A DNA stretch of 64,000 nucleotides from Doryteuthis pealeii (GCA_023376005.1 CM042151.1:77605510-77669509), one strand, 5' to 3'. Positions 21,660 to 33,182 are shown, counted from the first letter of the stretch. The notes: generated by a model from the letters alone, not told the origin. Made by a program: numbers and translations.

Positions 21660-22215
21660 TGAAGATGTACATGCAGGTTATCGAAGAAGGCTGCTTGTTC
21701 AGTCGGAAGAAGTCATTCAGGCTCTAAAATCTTTGATGTTGCAGTGTACTCCAAGTACTTGATGTGTCACCTGGCTTCTTCCATACATTTGATAAAAACC
21801 TATGAACCTGTGCAACTTGGACATGAGAAGCAGTTTCATCTGCTAAAGCAATACAACAAGACAGGATCCCTTTGATTTTTGATCAAGTTTAATTATTTCA
21901 CATTTTCCATGCCCAAATACAGTTCATGTTGTGTCACATCCACCCCATGCATGGATAACCAGTAGGTTTTGCAGTATATCTGGATTTGTTTTCTATGCAA
22001 CTTCCTGAATGCTCACTAGCTCCTCAGCTTTCCTTGAGACAATTTTCTTTTTGAATGCATTTAAACATCAGCCATGTATGTGGAAAAGTGGTAGAGCAAG
22101 AGAACAAATATATCTTTCATCAGCTACAACAGTCACTGAGTTTCCATTTGTAACTACACAGAACACTTTAGCAGCAATTTCTGTGTCTGCATCTCCCTCA
22201 CTTTGGATCTGATAT
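21660..22215 (-). pseudogene. Decayed PIN-like-domain protein of repeat-associated type
   Basis: Minus strand translates as EGDADTEIAAKVFCVVTNGN, SVTVVADERY, then a stop; later LLVIHAWGGCDTT, a stop, VFGHGKCEIIKLDQKSKGS, then more stops. The order (EGEAD..., VTVVADDTDILVLL, HAF/W-SGCDTTSA-FGKGK) matches uncharacterised proteins widely repeated in molluscan and cnidarian genomes, whose acidic residues resemble a PIN/XPG-like nuclease site. Here the VVADDTD acidic cluster is degraded to VVADERY and the frame has several stops, so the copy is dead. The family name is from memory and should be tested. Confidence 0.55.
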
Positions 22216-22219
22216 ATCC

Positions 22220-23030
22220 GGGTTAAGGGATATATTCTGAAGTTGGTATTTGGTATATTATCGCAGTAGTAATTGGTACGTCGAATAGCAATCCGTCTGC
22301 CGAGCAGTCATGGTGTCGTCTAGCGAGTAAGTTTAGCTTGTAGGCGTAGGTGCCTGTACCAACACCGTGTTGACTATTTATACATGACACTGTCCAATCA
22401 GATTATAGTCAGGGGGTAACACGGTATTTACATATTCATTATATCAGGATCACATGATGACTGTCGGCTATCAAAAACTTGCATAATATTTTGACAAATT
22501 CATCATTATCATTCATGAGTGGAAATTATTGATAGCAACTTGCAAGCTTTTTTGGTTTTGAATGTTAGCTTAATTCTCAGCCACACTTCACTGGTGCTCA
22601 TTGTCTTTTATTGATGGTCCAGCAGAGTAGCCATGAAAAATTATGCTTGATGAACCATATTTGGCCTTTATATATATCTCAGGTACTGTTTAACTACATC
22701 TTGGTATGTCACTCTTGACAACCACATCACCCTGAGCAGGAGAGCATCTCCACCCCCGTCCCCCCCAAAAAAATTAATCTCAGCTTCTGGCTGAGACTCA
22801 GGTATGTCAGTAGTCAGATGACATTTCAGCAGTTTTCTTTGTCTTTCTAATCTAAAAATTTATGAAAATTGAAGGTGGAAACAGAGTGAACTCAAACCTG
22901 AACAATGGAGTCACATCTTCTTGTCTTTCTAACAAAATAAACAGCCTTGAAAACAGAACATTAGGGCATAAGTTAACATTTTATCCACTGATTTTTGATA
23001 TATCATTAAACAATAAAACCAAACCAAACC
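22220..23030. other. Non-coding stretch
   Basis: No gene recognised. Ends in an (ACCAA)n run (AACCAAACCAAACCAAACCA near 23015-23036) just before the duplicated unit B begins. Confidence 0.4.
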
Positions 23031-23115
23031 AAACCAAATAATAAAACAATATGTGCATATTTTACCTGTTGAGAAATGTTAGTGTATTCTTAACAATACT
23101 TCTGGTATACTATGT

Positions 23116-23427
23116 GTAAAAAGTTTTCCAACTGGAGTCTGTTCAAATGACACCAGTAATCACTTTCATTTCTGCAAACTTCTCTACTAACTGAGCACAT
23201 TCCTCTCCCTTCTTCCTTGTTCACCCAAAACACAATAGTAGTCGTCGAATTTCACTTCTCTTGCAGACACTTGCTTTGTTGCTCACTGACAGTATCAGCC
23301 ACTGTCCGTTTTTATCATCGGTCGGCCACCTCTTATGCAAATTCCGTCTCGTCCCATCTGGGTGTCTGGTGCATGGCACAAGTGATTCTTTGCCGTTTAT
23401 GTCGGGGGTATTGGCCATGCCCATTAC
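23116..23427 (-). mobile_element. Repeat element R1, copy 1
   Basis: 312 bp absent from unit A and flanked by ACTATGT (23109-23115 and 23428-23434), a 7-bp target duplication. Minus-strand sequence matches 33414-33725 (for example GACGACTACTATTGTGTTTT versus GACGACTGCTGTATTTGGGG, and ATAAGAGGTGGCC versus ATAAGGGTAGCC). Superfamily not determined; the length and duplication size fit a SINE or a small DNA element. Confidence 0.7.
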
Positions 23428-23892
23428 ACTATGTATTAAATGTTTCTGTGTAAATGAGCTTGTCTTTACTTCCATTTATTCAGTGTTAGTGTATCTTTAG
23501 ATTTACTTATGCTAATATTGGACCTTAGTGAGTGGGTACTTGACTAAATATCCAGAATGAACCAACTTAATAAAGCCATCACAAATTTTATAAGGACTAT
23601 ACCAAAAGGTTTGTGATTTTCAATAGCAGGGGCAATCTTATCAGTCTACAGATGGTCTATAAAAAAAAAAGATAGAAAAATTTCATTGCTACTTCTGGAG
23701 AACCATATCTGCTAAAATGATAGCTTTGAATAAATAAACAAAATAAAATCTAAAACAGTTACTTTTCATTTACTATTCTGAAATTCTAAATGTTTGATAA
23801 TGTTACAAACCAATTTCTGTCACTAACAATTATTGTAGCTTAGTCACTAATAACTGCTAAGTCAGTGATGGTTAAACATCAGAAAATGTTGT

Positions 23893-25140
23893 ATATTGAT
23901 AAACTGATTAGTATAGAGTTAGTTTTAGAATTAAAAGTTGGTATATATTGAAGATATTTAAAAGAAGGTGAAAACGGAAATAGGGTCTTCCGGTTGGATC
24001 GAGGCAGGGAGAAGACGAAAAGAGTAACAAAGGACTTTTTCCAGGTAAAGCGAACAAAGAAGGATGGATAACAATAAGTTCGGAAATAGATTTGTCTGCT
24101 GATAAAGATAACAAAAGAAAAGGCGTAGGTGTTTGATATATATAAAAGGAAGTCAGGGATCCCAGGTCAGCAGTCAGCAGTCAGTCAGACAGGGACGGCA
24201 AACAGAGCACAAGGAGCGACCGTCGACACGGTCCGTCACAGTCAAGGGCGGTGAGACGCCACCAGCCACCCCTTTACTCAACATCACCAGTCATTCCAAC
24301 GGTAGTAGTAGTCATCGTCAACCCTTGGGCACTCATTGTAAGCTCTGCGCCTTCACCACCCACACACCGAAGAAAATAAAGAAGGGTCCTCTCTTTGTAC
24401 ATACGTATCTGTTGTTTATTGAAGTCCAGTAGTAGGTAATAGCTGACTACTAACATACATCTCTTTGGGTACAGTGAAAACCTCAGTACTAACGTACACA
24501 ATTTAGAGTAGAGAAGAAGGCTGCTACGCAACAAAGTCAGTAAAATTCAAAATCCATAAGGTTAGATGAGTGATAGGTAATAACCTTTAGGTAACCTTCT
24601 TTGTGGGCTTAGTCAGTCAGTTAAGCAGGAGATGCCATGATGTAAGCATCGTCTCTGCTGCAGTTGTGAAAGTCTCGATCTGAATAAAGAAATGTGTAAC
24701 ACATCAAATATAAGCCTTGTGTTGTCTCTTCTAATGGCAACCTTGGCAAAGCATCTTAAAGTCAGACCAGCATCTTAAATACAGAACCAGACCAGTTAGA
24801 AGAAATTATGAAACGTAGAAATAGGGTACTAGCATAGCTACTCAAGTAAATAAGAAAAGAATTAAATATGTGGAAGTCATATATGAATGCTTCTCATCTC
24901 CTCATAAGAAGAATAAAACTTTCTCGCAATGTATATACCCAGATGGGTATATAAAAAAACACAAAAGCATAACTCGTCATAAATGTTAGGACTTCTGTTG
25001 CTTTATTATTTCCATTCAGTTTCTGAGGCAATCGAAATAGATGGAAATGAATAATAGACACAATGTGTGGAGTAGTTTTTTTATTCAAATTGGAACTGGC
25101 TCTACCCAAATATTTGAATTTTTTCTCATTCTCTGTTTAT
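23893..25140 (+). mobile_element. Composite insertion with LTR-like promoter region
   Basis: Absent from unit A, where the host sequence passes directly from about 11150 to 11170. Contains a strong TATA-like GATATATATAAAAGGAAG (24135), a GC-rich 200-bp leader with CAGTCAGCAGTCAGTCAGAC, a poly(A) signal AATAAAG (24375), and a second AATAAAG (24683) followed by CTTGTGTTGTCTC. This looks like an LTR-type promoter and terminator arrangement, possibly two nested elements. The last 290 bp (24655-24945) recurs at 26024-26324. No retroelement protein recognised. Confidence 0.5.
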
Positions 25141-25287
25141 GTGATCACTTGTCTCCGTGTAACTCAGCCATCAAATAACAGTGAATCAAGAAATATCATC
25201 CACAGAGCAGTCAAAACCCTCTTCCATGTCACATGGGGGAAATCTTCTGGCCAGCCCCCACCATTTTTGATATTCTATAACTTTCAT

Positions 25288-25551
25288 TTAGCCAGTTTAG
25301 CTGTCAGTAGAGCACCCACCTAGGTATCACAAGGTTCCTGGTTCGATACTGGTCCTCGCCAACTCAGCCTATGTGTAGTACAGATTGGGTAATCTGATTT
25401 TTGTGGTAAAGTGGGGGAGTTGATGGTAAGAGTGGCGCTCCACCTCAGCAAAAAACAATCTACCTGGTCTAGCATTAGCGAAAAGGAGATAGACTCTCTT
25501 TCTGTCCATCTGATACCGACAATTGCCAATCCGTCGACGTACTTTACTTTT
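25288..25551 (+). mobile_element. SINE family A with 12-bp target duplication
   Basis: Bounded by TATAACTTTCAT at 25276-25287 and 25552-25563. Head GTTTAGCTGTCAGTAGAGC and GGTTCCTGGTTCGATACTGG mark boxes A and B; tail GTACTTTACTTTT. Unit A has one TATAACTTTCAT at the matching place (11280), the empty site. The duplication fits LINE-driven target-primed insertion. Confidence 0.9.
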
Positions 25552-25673
25552 TATAACTTTCATCAATCTTTGATCCATTGATTTTATTAACTTTTGTTTA
25601 CTTGCAGCAGTTTTTATTGCTTTCCAAAGTATATTCTTTGCTTGAATATTGTTTTCCAATCTAATATACACTT

Positions 25674-25910
25674 TTTAGCTCATTCGGTAGAGCCTTCAGC
25701 TAGAAATCACAAGGTTCCTTGTTCAATACCGGCCATCGCCAACTCAGCAGATGAGTAGCACGGGATCTGTGTGGTAAAGTGAGAGCTGATGATAGGTGTG
25801 GTGCTCCACCTCAGATGCTAAAATAATCTCCTTGGTCTAGCACTCGTGAAAAGGGGATAGACTCCCTCCTGTCTGGTTGATACCAACATTAGGCCACCCT
25901 GACAACTTTT
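25674..25910 (+). mobile_element. SINE family A, 5'-truncated copy
   Basis: Begins at AGCTCATTCGGTAGAGCC, with GGTTCCTTGTTCAATACC as box B, and ends in CAACTTTTTTTTTT. It splits the host sequence ATATACACTTTT / AAAA.TGGATCACT at nearly the same position where unit A has its solo LTR. Confidence 0.85.
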
Positions 25911-25957
25911 TTTTTTAAAACTTAAGATGGATCACTGATTTTTAAACAGAATGAACA

Positions 25958-26387
25958 TAAAAAAATGAAAATACATTAGAACAGGCTAAGAAATAGACTG
26001 GCTGACATTTTAATTACATCATTGCCACTTCGACTCCGCTGCAATTGAGAAAGTCTGGATCTGAATAAAGAAATGTGATCACATAAAATATAAGCCTTGT
26101 GTTGTCTCTGCTAATGGCACCTTGGCAAAGCATCTTAAGTCAGACCAGTATCTTAAATACAGAAACAGACCAGTTAGAAGAAATGATGAAACAGAAAACA
26201 GAAATAAGGTACCAGCTGGGCTACTCAAGTAAGTAAGAAAAGACTTAAATATGCTGGATATATATACGAATGCCTCTTACCTCCTCATAAGAAGAATAGA
26301 ACTTTCTCGCCATATATATACCCATTAAAAATTGAAAATACATAAGAACAGACTAAGAAATAGACTGGCTGACATTTTAGTTACATC
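25958..26387. repeat. 60-bp direct repeats flanking a copied 0.3-kb segment
   Basis: The segment from ATGAAAATACATTAGAACAG to GACTGGCTGACATTTTAATT is present at 25958-26018 and again, about 90% identical, at 26325-26387. Between them (26019-26324) is a copy of 24655-24945 (TCTGAATAAAGAAATGTG, CTTGTGTTGTCTC, CTCATAAGAAGAATA). Unit A has one diverged copy of the 60-bp segment and no insert. Confidence 0.7.
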
Positions 26388-26439
26388 TGAATGGCTAAAA
26401 AAAAAAAACAAGATAGTTTTTTTTTTTTTTCAAAATATT

Positions 26440-27330
26440 TTTTATTGATTAACATACAAACAATCTGTTGTTCTTCAATTTATCAGTTTTGAAAAACATT
26501 GATTATTTCTTTGGACTTTATAATGGGCCGAGTTTAAATAAATTATCAAAACAGTCTTAGAATTACCAACATGCGTGTATATCAGTTACCTTCCCAATGG
26601 TGAAACTTGGTCCTAACAGTTTTTTTCCCACTTCTACCATTAAAGATTTTCCTTCCTCCTTCTCAGTACTATAGCCTTGGACCACGCACCATTAGGGCTC
26701 ATTTTTAAAGATATTTTTTTAGTTTATCATTAGTTTTTATTGTTAAACACTAATTCATCAAAATATTATATATATATATAAATAGGCACTTTTAAGAAAA
26801 GATTTTATATTCATAAAACCATAAATGTATATTTTTTCTTTATCGTTAACATTAATATAAAAATAATTTTTTAGAAATGGGCCACAAATTTCATAAACCT
26901 TAGAGCCTCAGCAAGTGAAAATCCTGCTTATCTCTTTAGGGAATAATAAAAATATTGTTGTTCCGATGTGCTCACACTTTTAAGAAAAAAACCATAGTTA
27001 CAACTTTTTTGCCACCCTATATTTGATTAATATCTTGAAGAAGCTGGATGTCATTCCATCAATTGCTCCTAGTTCAAATCAAGTAGTATGAACATTAGTT
27101 GGATCAGTAGACCTGCAATTATATCAGATTATAAAACATTATTAAAATAGTTCACCAGCACATTTGTACAAACTGCTTATGTGACCATAACAATGAACAT
27201 TCTGCCACTTGTAACTCTATGGATTACTCTGCATAATATAGAAAATATCACCATGCCACTATATTTCATATATAGTTTGGCACCATTCGTTAAGCCTAAA
27301 TTACATATGGAACTTGTTGATCCATGTATT
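26440..27330. other. AT-rich flank between unit B 3' region and finger relics
   Basis: Contains an (AT)n run near 26767 and sequence that partly matches 11880-12010 at both edges (CATACAAACAATC; ATATTTCATATATAGTT). No gene seen. Confidence 0.4.
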
Positions 27331-27334
27331 TTAA

Positions 27335-28160
27335 AAAGGTTTTACTTCAGTGTGCGTTTGCATGTGCATTTTTAAATTGTACTTCACTAGGAATGATGAA
27401 CCATACACTTCAAAAGAAAATTGTTTCTCTCTTGTATAAATTTGTATAGGTTTTTTTAAATTGCAACTTTGAAAATGCTGAGCCCCATACTTCCCAAGAA
27501 AAAATGTATTTATTTTCATCTGCTTTCTTAATTAGTGACTTTTTGAAAATGTGGATCAACACACATCAAAAGAAAAAGATTTCACTCCTGTGTATATTTG
27601 CCTTTGTAAATGTGTACAGTTTGAAAATGCTAATCCACTTACTACACATGAACATTTTTTCTCCAATATTTATTCAAATATGTTTTTTGAAATTGAAAAT
27701 GCTGACCCACACACATCACAAGAGAACTTCTCTCCTTTGTGTATTAGCATATGTGTTTGCAAATGAGAACTGTCTGAAAAATCTAACCCACATACTTCAA
27801 AAGAAAACCTTTTCTCTCCTTTGTGCATTTAAAACTGGAACTTGAAATTGCTGAGCCACATACTTCTCAAGAAAGATGTATTCACATAAGTTTTCTTAAT
27901 CTGAAACGGTTTGAAAAAACTGATCCATATACTTCACAAGAAAATGGTTTCTCTCCTGTGGGTAATTGCATGCTTTTTCAAAGCTGCATTCTCTGGAAAT
28001 GCTGATCCACATTTCAGAAGAAAATGTTTATTTGTATTTGTATTTTTAAGTTGGATCAAAATGAAACTGATGACCTACACACTTCACAAGAGAATGGTTT
28101 CTTTGTTGGTACTCATGTTTTTCTCAATTGTAACTCACTGAAAATGCTGACAAACAGACT
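27335..28160 (-). pseudogene. Decayed C2H2 finger array downstream of gene B
   Basis: Successive finger relics on the minus strand with frameshifts and lost cysteines or histidines, e.g. FSFEVYGSSFLVKYNLKMHM (27330-27440). The order parallels the relics behind gene A, including the last recognisable finger SFEVYGSSFLVKYNLK facing 12060-12130. It was once the C-terminal part of the ancestral protein. Confidence 0.8.
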
Positions 28161-28784
28161 TCACAAGAACACCATTTCTCTCCTGTGTATATTCACATGT
28201 TTTTTTAAAGTGGAGCTATCTGAAAATGCTGAGCCACAGATTTCACATGGAAATGGCCTCTCTCCTGTGTGTATTCGCATGTGTTTTTTTAAACTGGAGC
28301 TTTCTGAAAATGCTGAGGTACATACTTCACAAGCAAACGGTTTCTCCCCAGTGTGTATTCGCAAGTGTCTACTCAAATTGGAGCTCTCTGAAAATGCTGT
28401 GCCACATACTTCACAAGTAAATGGTTTCTCTCCTGTGTGTGTTCGCATATGTTTTTTTAAACTGGAGCTCTCTGAAAATGCGGAGCTACATACTTCACAA
28501 GAAAATGGTTTCTCTCCAGTGTGTATTCGCATGTGTCTGCTTAAATTAGAGCTCTCTGAAAATGCTGAGCCACAGACTTTGCAAGGAAATGGTTTTTCTC
28601 CTGTGTGTACTCGCATGTGTTTTTTTAAATCGGAGCCGTCTGAAAATGCTAATTCACACACTTGACAAGAAAAGGGTTTAACTCCTGTGTGTATTCGCAG
28701 ATGCTTTTTTAAACTGGAACTCAATGAAAATTCGGATCCGCAGAGTTGACAAGAATACTTTTTCGTTTTGGTAGGGGTTGCCAT
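28161..28784 (-). CDS. C2H2 zinc-finger protein B, 7 fingers
   Basis: 207 residues starting MATPTKTKKYSCQLCG. A splice acceptor (TTTTTTTTATTCACAG) ends at 28833, 48 nt upstream of the start, as in gene A. Seven CX2CX12HX3H fingers run from about residue 10 to 198 with HTGEKPF or HTGVKPF linkers; no effector domain is visible. The last finger ends KKHVNIH and the frame then runs into RREMVFL and stop through a 2-nt deletion at the same linker position as in gene A. Fingers 1-6 are nearly identical to gene C. Presumably a nuclear nucleic-acid-binding protein. The first exon is not identified; no copy of the 5' module lies between genes B and C. Could be a truncated pseudogene, although the seven fingers are intact. 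Confidence 0.8.
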   Translation of the reverse strand: MATPTKTKKYSCQLCGSEFSLSSSLKKHLRIHTGVKPFSCQVCELAFSDGSDLKKHMRVHTGEKPFPCKVCGSAFSESSNLSRHMRIHTGEKPFSCEVCSSAFSESSSLKKHMRTHTGEKPFTCEVCGTAFSESSNLSRHLRIHTGEKPFACEVCTSAFSESSSLKKHMRIHTGERPFPCEICGSAFSDSSTLKKHVNIHRREMVFL

Positions 28785-29234
28785 CTGTCTTCTTATAAGT
28801 TGAAAATGGTTCTTCTCTACAACAATTGCTTTCTGTGAATAAAAAAAAGAGAGATATCATGAGAGAATTGGAGACTAATACTTTAGTTGCAAGTTTATAA
28901 TCATAATTCAACTCATATTTGAATGAACGTTATGTACATATATCATATATTGTATTTAACTACCTAACATGGATTTCATGATTCAATAAGCATCAGGCTA
29001 AGAGAGGAAACAGATATTTAGTTTAATTTAATACACTGTCTTATTTCCACTAAATAAATCTTTGGCCAAACTAAAAATTCTGCTATGAAAATTATATCAT
29101 TTATTTAAGTTTTTTTGAAAAGTAATAAGAATACATATATATATATATATAATATATATATATTTCATATATTAGTAAACTGATTAAAGAAACAAAAATG
29201 AAAAGGTCTCCCATACAATTGTAGAAAGAAATTG

Positions 29235-30550
29235 AATTCTCCCCTTGATGGTAAATGCCAGAGTGATTATAATGTATACAAAGCAAGTGTTTAAATTAAG
29301 GAACAAAATAAAAAAAATCTACTCTGGCCCTACTCAAAGTACTTTTAAAAAATGATTTTACAATTACAAAACCAGCTTTGCATATATGAAATATATGCAT
29401 AATTCAGCCCATTTGAAATATATCTGGGATATTAAGAACAAATATGGCATGAACACTATCATAAAAATGGGACATTATTAAAAGAGCCTGCAACTATTAG
29501 GCGGGGGAAAATTCTGTTTTCTCTCTATGGAAGAAAAGCTAGCAATTGCATCCCATACTAATTCTAAAGAATTATTACACCATAGATCAGAGATTTTGAA
29601 AAGATGAAGGCACAAGAATAAATTGTGTCACAACCATTCACAATCCAACCGCATGATGCATTCTTTTTCGAATGCTTTTTTATTTACATCTTCTTCTAAC
29701 CATCATTTTCAATCAGTTGTCTTGTAGAAGAGTAGATAGCTTCAGCTATAAATTGATTTTCTAAAACAGCTCTAGAAATGTATTGAGCACTTTTATATAT
29801 TCATCATTATTCCGACTAATTTGGTTTTGTTTTTTTCTGACAGTCAAAAATTGTGACATACTTTACGAGGAAACGGCTTCTCTCCTGTATGTATTCGCAT
29901 GTGTTTTTTTAAACTGGAGCTTTCTGAAAATGCTGAGGTACATACTTCACAAGAAAATGGTTTCTCTCCTGTGTGTATTCGCAAGTGTCTGCTCAAATTA
30001 GAGCTCTCTGAAAATGCTGTGCCACATACTTCACAAGTAAATGGTTTCTCTCCTGTGTGTGTTCGCATATGTTTTTTTAAACTGGAGCTCTCTGAAAATG
30101 CGGAGCTACATACTTCACAAGAAAATGGTTTCTCCCCTGTGTGTATTCGCATGTGTCTGCTTAAATTAGAGCTCTCTGAAAATGCTGAGCCACAGACTTT
30201 GCAAGGAAATGGCTTCTCTCCTGTGTGTACTCGCATGTGTTTTTTTAAATCGGAGCCGTCTGAAAATGCTGATTCACACACTTGACAAGAAAAGGGTTTA
30301 ACTCCTGTGTGTATTCGCAGATGCTTTTTTAAACTGGAACTCAATGAAAATTCGGATCCGCAGAGTTGACAAGAATACTTTTTTGTTTTGGTAGGGGTTG
30401 CCATTTGTCTTCTTATAAGTTGAAAATGGTTCTTCTTTCCAACAATTGATATCTGTAAAACAAAAAAAGGAAATGCTATTAAAATTTCAAGAATAATACT
30501 TTATTTGCAATCATATAATTATAATTTAGCTCAGGTTTGAATGAACTGAA

Positions 30551-30560
<10 letters not shown>
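29235..30560 (-). repeat. Duplicated zinc-finger gene unit C
   Basis: The segment 29235-29870 aligns with 32805-34220 in unit D (shared GATGGTAAATGCCAGAGT, TATGGAAGAAAAGCTAGC, TGTATTGAGCACTTTTATAT). The finger exon 29880-30450 aligns with 28260-28830 of unit B at a constant offset of 1620. Upstream similarity to B fades by about 30555, at an (AT)n run. Confidence 0.8.
29844..30404 (-). CDS. C2H2 zinc-finger protein C, 6 fingers plus a broken seventh
   Basis: 186 residues with the same start as gene B, and an acceptor (TTTTTGTTTTACAG) ending at 30453. Six complete fingers. The seventh reads FPRKVCHNF: its first cysteine is replaced by arginine and the sequence leaves the finger family after the second cysteine, ending at a stop. 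The same break occurs in remnant D. Coding sequence is about 97% identical to gene B. A possible functional short finger protein or a truncated paralogue; no effector domain. Expression unknown. Confidence 0.75.
   Translation of the reverse strand: MATPTKTKKYSCQLCGSEFSLSSSLKKHLRIHTGVKPFSCQVCESAFSDGSDLKKHMRVHTGEKPFPCKVCGSAFSESSNLSRHMRIHTGEKPFSCEVCSSAFSESSSLKKHMRTHTGEKPFTCEVCGTAFSESSNLSRHLRIHTGEKPFSCEVCTSAFSESSSLKKHMRIHTGEKPFPRKVCHNF

Positions 30561-30602
<42 letters not shown>
30556..30602. repeat. (AT)n microsatellite
   Basis: About 23 AT dinucleotides. Comparable runs lie in the matching flanks of units A (14972-14998) and B (29130-29165). Confidence 0.95.
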
Positions 30603-30604
<2 letters not shown>

Positions 30605-30749
30605 TTGGGTGGTTCAGTAATTTTGTTTTAGCATCAATTTAATTTTCTTTTGTCCTTGATTTCCAGTTCAGTTTGGTATTTAATTTAGTATTTTTTCTAA
30701 GAAAGTCATTCATTCTATTGTGGAGTGATGATTAGAATATTTGATCTAT

Positions 30750-31490
30750 TTATTTAATGAAAACATTAACTAAAAATCAAGGAATTGTCCAAATTTAATG
30801 AAATTTTCATCATTTTATTCATTAAGGAATTAATTTTATAATGAATAGCTTATTTCATTAATAAAAAAATTGAAAAAAAAAAAGTTTTTATTAATTAAAT
30901 TTTTAAAGGGTAGGTTTCAACCTTTGGTCATTTGATTAAAAAGAAATCCCTAATTTTGACATTTATAGAAACATCAAATGCTGAATTAATTATTTTTTTA
31001 AATTTTAACACCTGAAAAAAGTCATGTGAAAATAAAAGTATTTTTTTTAAACTGAAAAAATAATTTTTGTAACATGTTTTCTCTTTTCCTATTTTTAAAA
31101 ACAATATCTTTCTTTGAATTGATGAAAAAAAAAGTATTTTCTCTATTTCAATTGACCTATTTTTATTCACTGAAAAATGTAATAGTAAATTTTTAGGTAG
31201 GATGTTTTAGATAACATTTTTGTCATGAATAATCAAAATTTATTTAATGTATCCAAAAATGTATGATAAAAAATGCACAATTCTGTGGAACATATTTTCT
31301 TAGATTTTTATATATTTAAAAATCATTGTTTGTGGAAAACTACAGTGTTTATGGAAAAATGTTTTCTTTTTCTTTTTTTACTTCAAAATACCCAGATTTT
31401 AGCACTGAGAAAAGGAACAACTGTTCATTGTGTTGTTATTTTTTCTTACATTTTTTGGCTACACAGTCTAACTGTGGAGTACAAAATTGA
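30750..31490. repeat. AT-rich repeat shared with 18650-19320
   Basis: Shared phrases AAGGAATTGTCCAAATTTAA, TTAACACCTGAAAAAAGTCA and AAAAATGCACAATTCTG. No genes. Confidence 0.65.
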
Positions 31491-31935
31491 CATGTAATTG
31501 CTTCCATGAATATTTTACTCTCACTGATGGTTTGAAAATCTGAAAACATGATTTATCTTCCTTTAACTTGTTTTTGGACATACCTAATTAGATATTCAGG
31601 GGGACCAATTTTCTGCTATCATCACAGAATTGTTAATCTTGAATGGAATCTGTTTTTTAATGTAATTTTCAAAAATGAATAACAAAATTAATAAGTATTT
31701 TTTAAAAGTTCAATTCTTTAAAGATTTAAAGATGTAAATCAAGGGGCCCTAGATGTTATTCAACATTAAGTTGAATTAGCCATTATATTAATAATAAGGG
31801 GGTCAAACTTTGAAACTCAACCATATAAGTTTTAAAGAGTTGATTGCAGAAATCCAACTTCTATGATTAGTTTTCAAAAGTTAACTCCTTAAAACAGTGA
31901 CCAGAAATTTATGAAAGATTTCTGAAGAATAAAAC
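31490..31935. other. AT-rich non-coding stretch
   Basis: No recognised feature. Confidence 0.4.
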
Positions 31936-31937
31936 TT

Positions 31938-32012
31938 TGAAAAGGGGATAGACTCCCTCGCTGACTGGCTGATACCGACTTTAGGCCACCCCAACAACTT
32001 TACTTACTTACT
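31938..32012 (+). repeat. SINE family A, 3' end only
   Basis: AAAAGGGGATAGACTCCCTC, CTGATACCGACTTTAGGCCA and tail AACTTTACTTACTTACTTA, leading directly into a (GATA)n-type tract. Confidence 0.8.
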
Positions 32013-32017
32013 TATAT

Positions 32018-32290
32018 ATATAGATAGATAGGTTCGAACATAGGGAGATATATATATGTATGAACAATGTGAACTTGATATAAACAGTGAGATAGATAGA
32101 TAGATAGATAGATGCATAGACATGAGAATATGTATATATACATATGTATATGTGGGGTGGTTTTTGTAAGAGAATAAGATAGATAGATAGATAAAAACAA
32201 ACTGAGATAGATATATAGATACATAGATAGGTAAATAGAAACAGACTGAGATAGATCGATCGATAGATATATATGTACACATATATATAT
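32018..32290. repeat. (GATA)n-rich microsatellite tract
   Basis: Interrupted runs of GATA/TAGA with (AT)n. Several overlapping minus-strand frames of Y/I/S/L residues are translations of this repeat. Confidence 0.9.
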
Positions 32291-32571
32291 AACCCCTCAG
32301 AAACTAAAATACAACTTAGAAGTTGACTTTGCAGATTACTTGTGTATCCATAACAAGCTACTTCATTGTGTTTGCAAATATGACATTTGTAAGACATTCT
32401 GTGCTGTTGCATAACATAAATGCTCCATGTACTTTTTGACTTTTTGGTTTTGTCTTTTGAAATGTATGTCATTTTAGATACTTGATGTTCTGTCAACTGG
32501 TGTATAGGGGATAATATTTGATTTTAAGTAGATATGTCCATTATCCTGGTTAAAGTAGGGTAACTTTTTTT

Positions 32572-32814
32572 TTAAAAACATTTTAAAGTATGAAGACAGT
32601 GAAAAAAAAAAAAAATGATGGGAGCCTATATCTAAAATTTTATACAGCAAAGTTACACAATGTAGCAAAAAATAATTCTATTTTTTTTAAAAAACATAAT
32701 TCTATTTTTTAAAAACATTTTAAAGTATGAAGACAGTGAAAAAAGAAAAAATGATGGGAGCCTATATCTAAAATTTATACAGCAAAGTTACACAATGTAC
32801 CAAAAAATAATTCT
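32572..32814. repeat. Tandem duplication of about 105 bp (period about 139)
   Basis: AAGTATGAAGACAGTGAAAA, GATGGGAGCCTATATCTAAA and GCAAAGTTACACAATGTA occur twice, at 32585-32665 and 32725-32800, separated by an A/T-rich joint. Confidence 0.9.
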
Positions 32815-33182
32815 CCCCTTGATGGTAAATGCCAGAGTAATTGTATTGTATACAAAGCTAGTGTTCAAATTAATGAACAAAATAGAAAAATTTACTTGGG
32901 CTCTACTCAAGGTACTTTCAAAAAATGATTTTACAATAAAAAAAAACAAAAAAACAGATTTGCATATATGAAATATATGTATCATTTAACCCTTTCCAAA
33001 TGTTGGAATTTTATTATATAAGGCGTGTGGTAAATGCCTACTTTTACTTATAGACTCGCCGACTACCATGTGACCAACTTCTTGTCCAATCACTGGCAGT
33101 GCTCTGCTGCTGATATTATTATTTATACTGGCTGATTCTAATCTTAGCTCATTACTACTTGGATCTTCTTGGACGACGGACC

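Larger units (their letters stand above)
23037..29260 (-). repeat. Duplicated zinc-finger gene unit B (with flanks and nested insertions)
   Basis: Collinear with unit A (10549-15090) but expanded by insertions at 23116-23427, about 23893-25140, 25288-25551, 25674-25910 and 26019-26326. The sequence between them aligns with unit A block by block, so unit A shows the pre-insertion state for each. Confidence 0.85.

Noticed and set aside
32004..32496. Minus-strand frames of 70-162 codons rich in Y, I and S
   Set aside because: Mostly translation of (GATA)n and (AT)n repeats.
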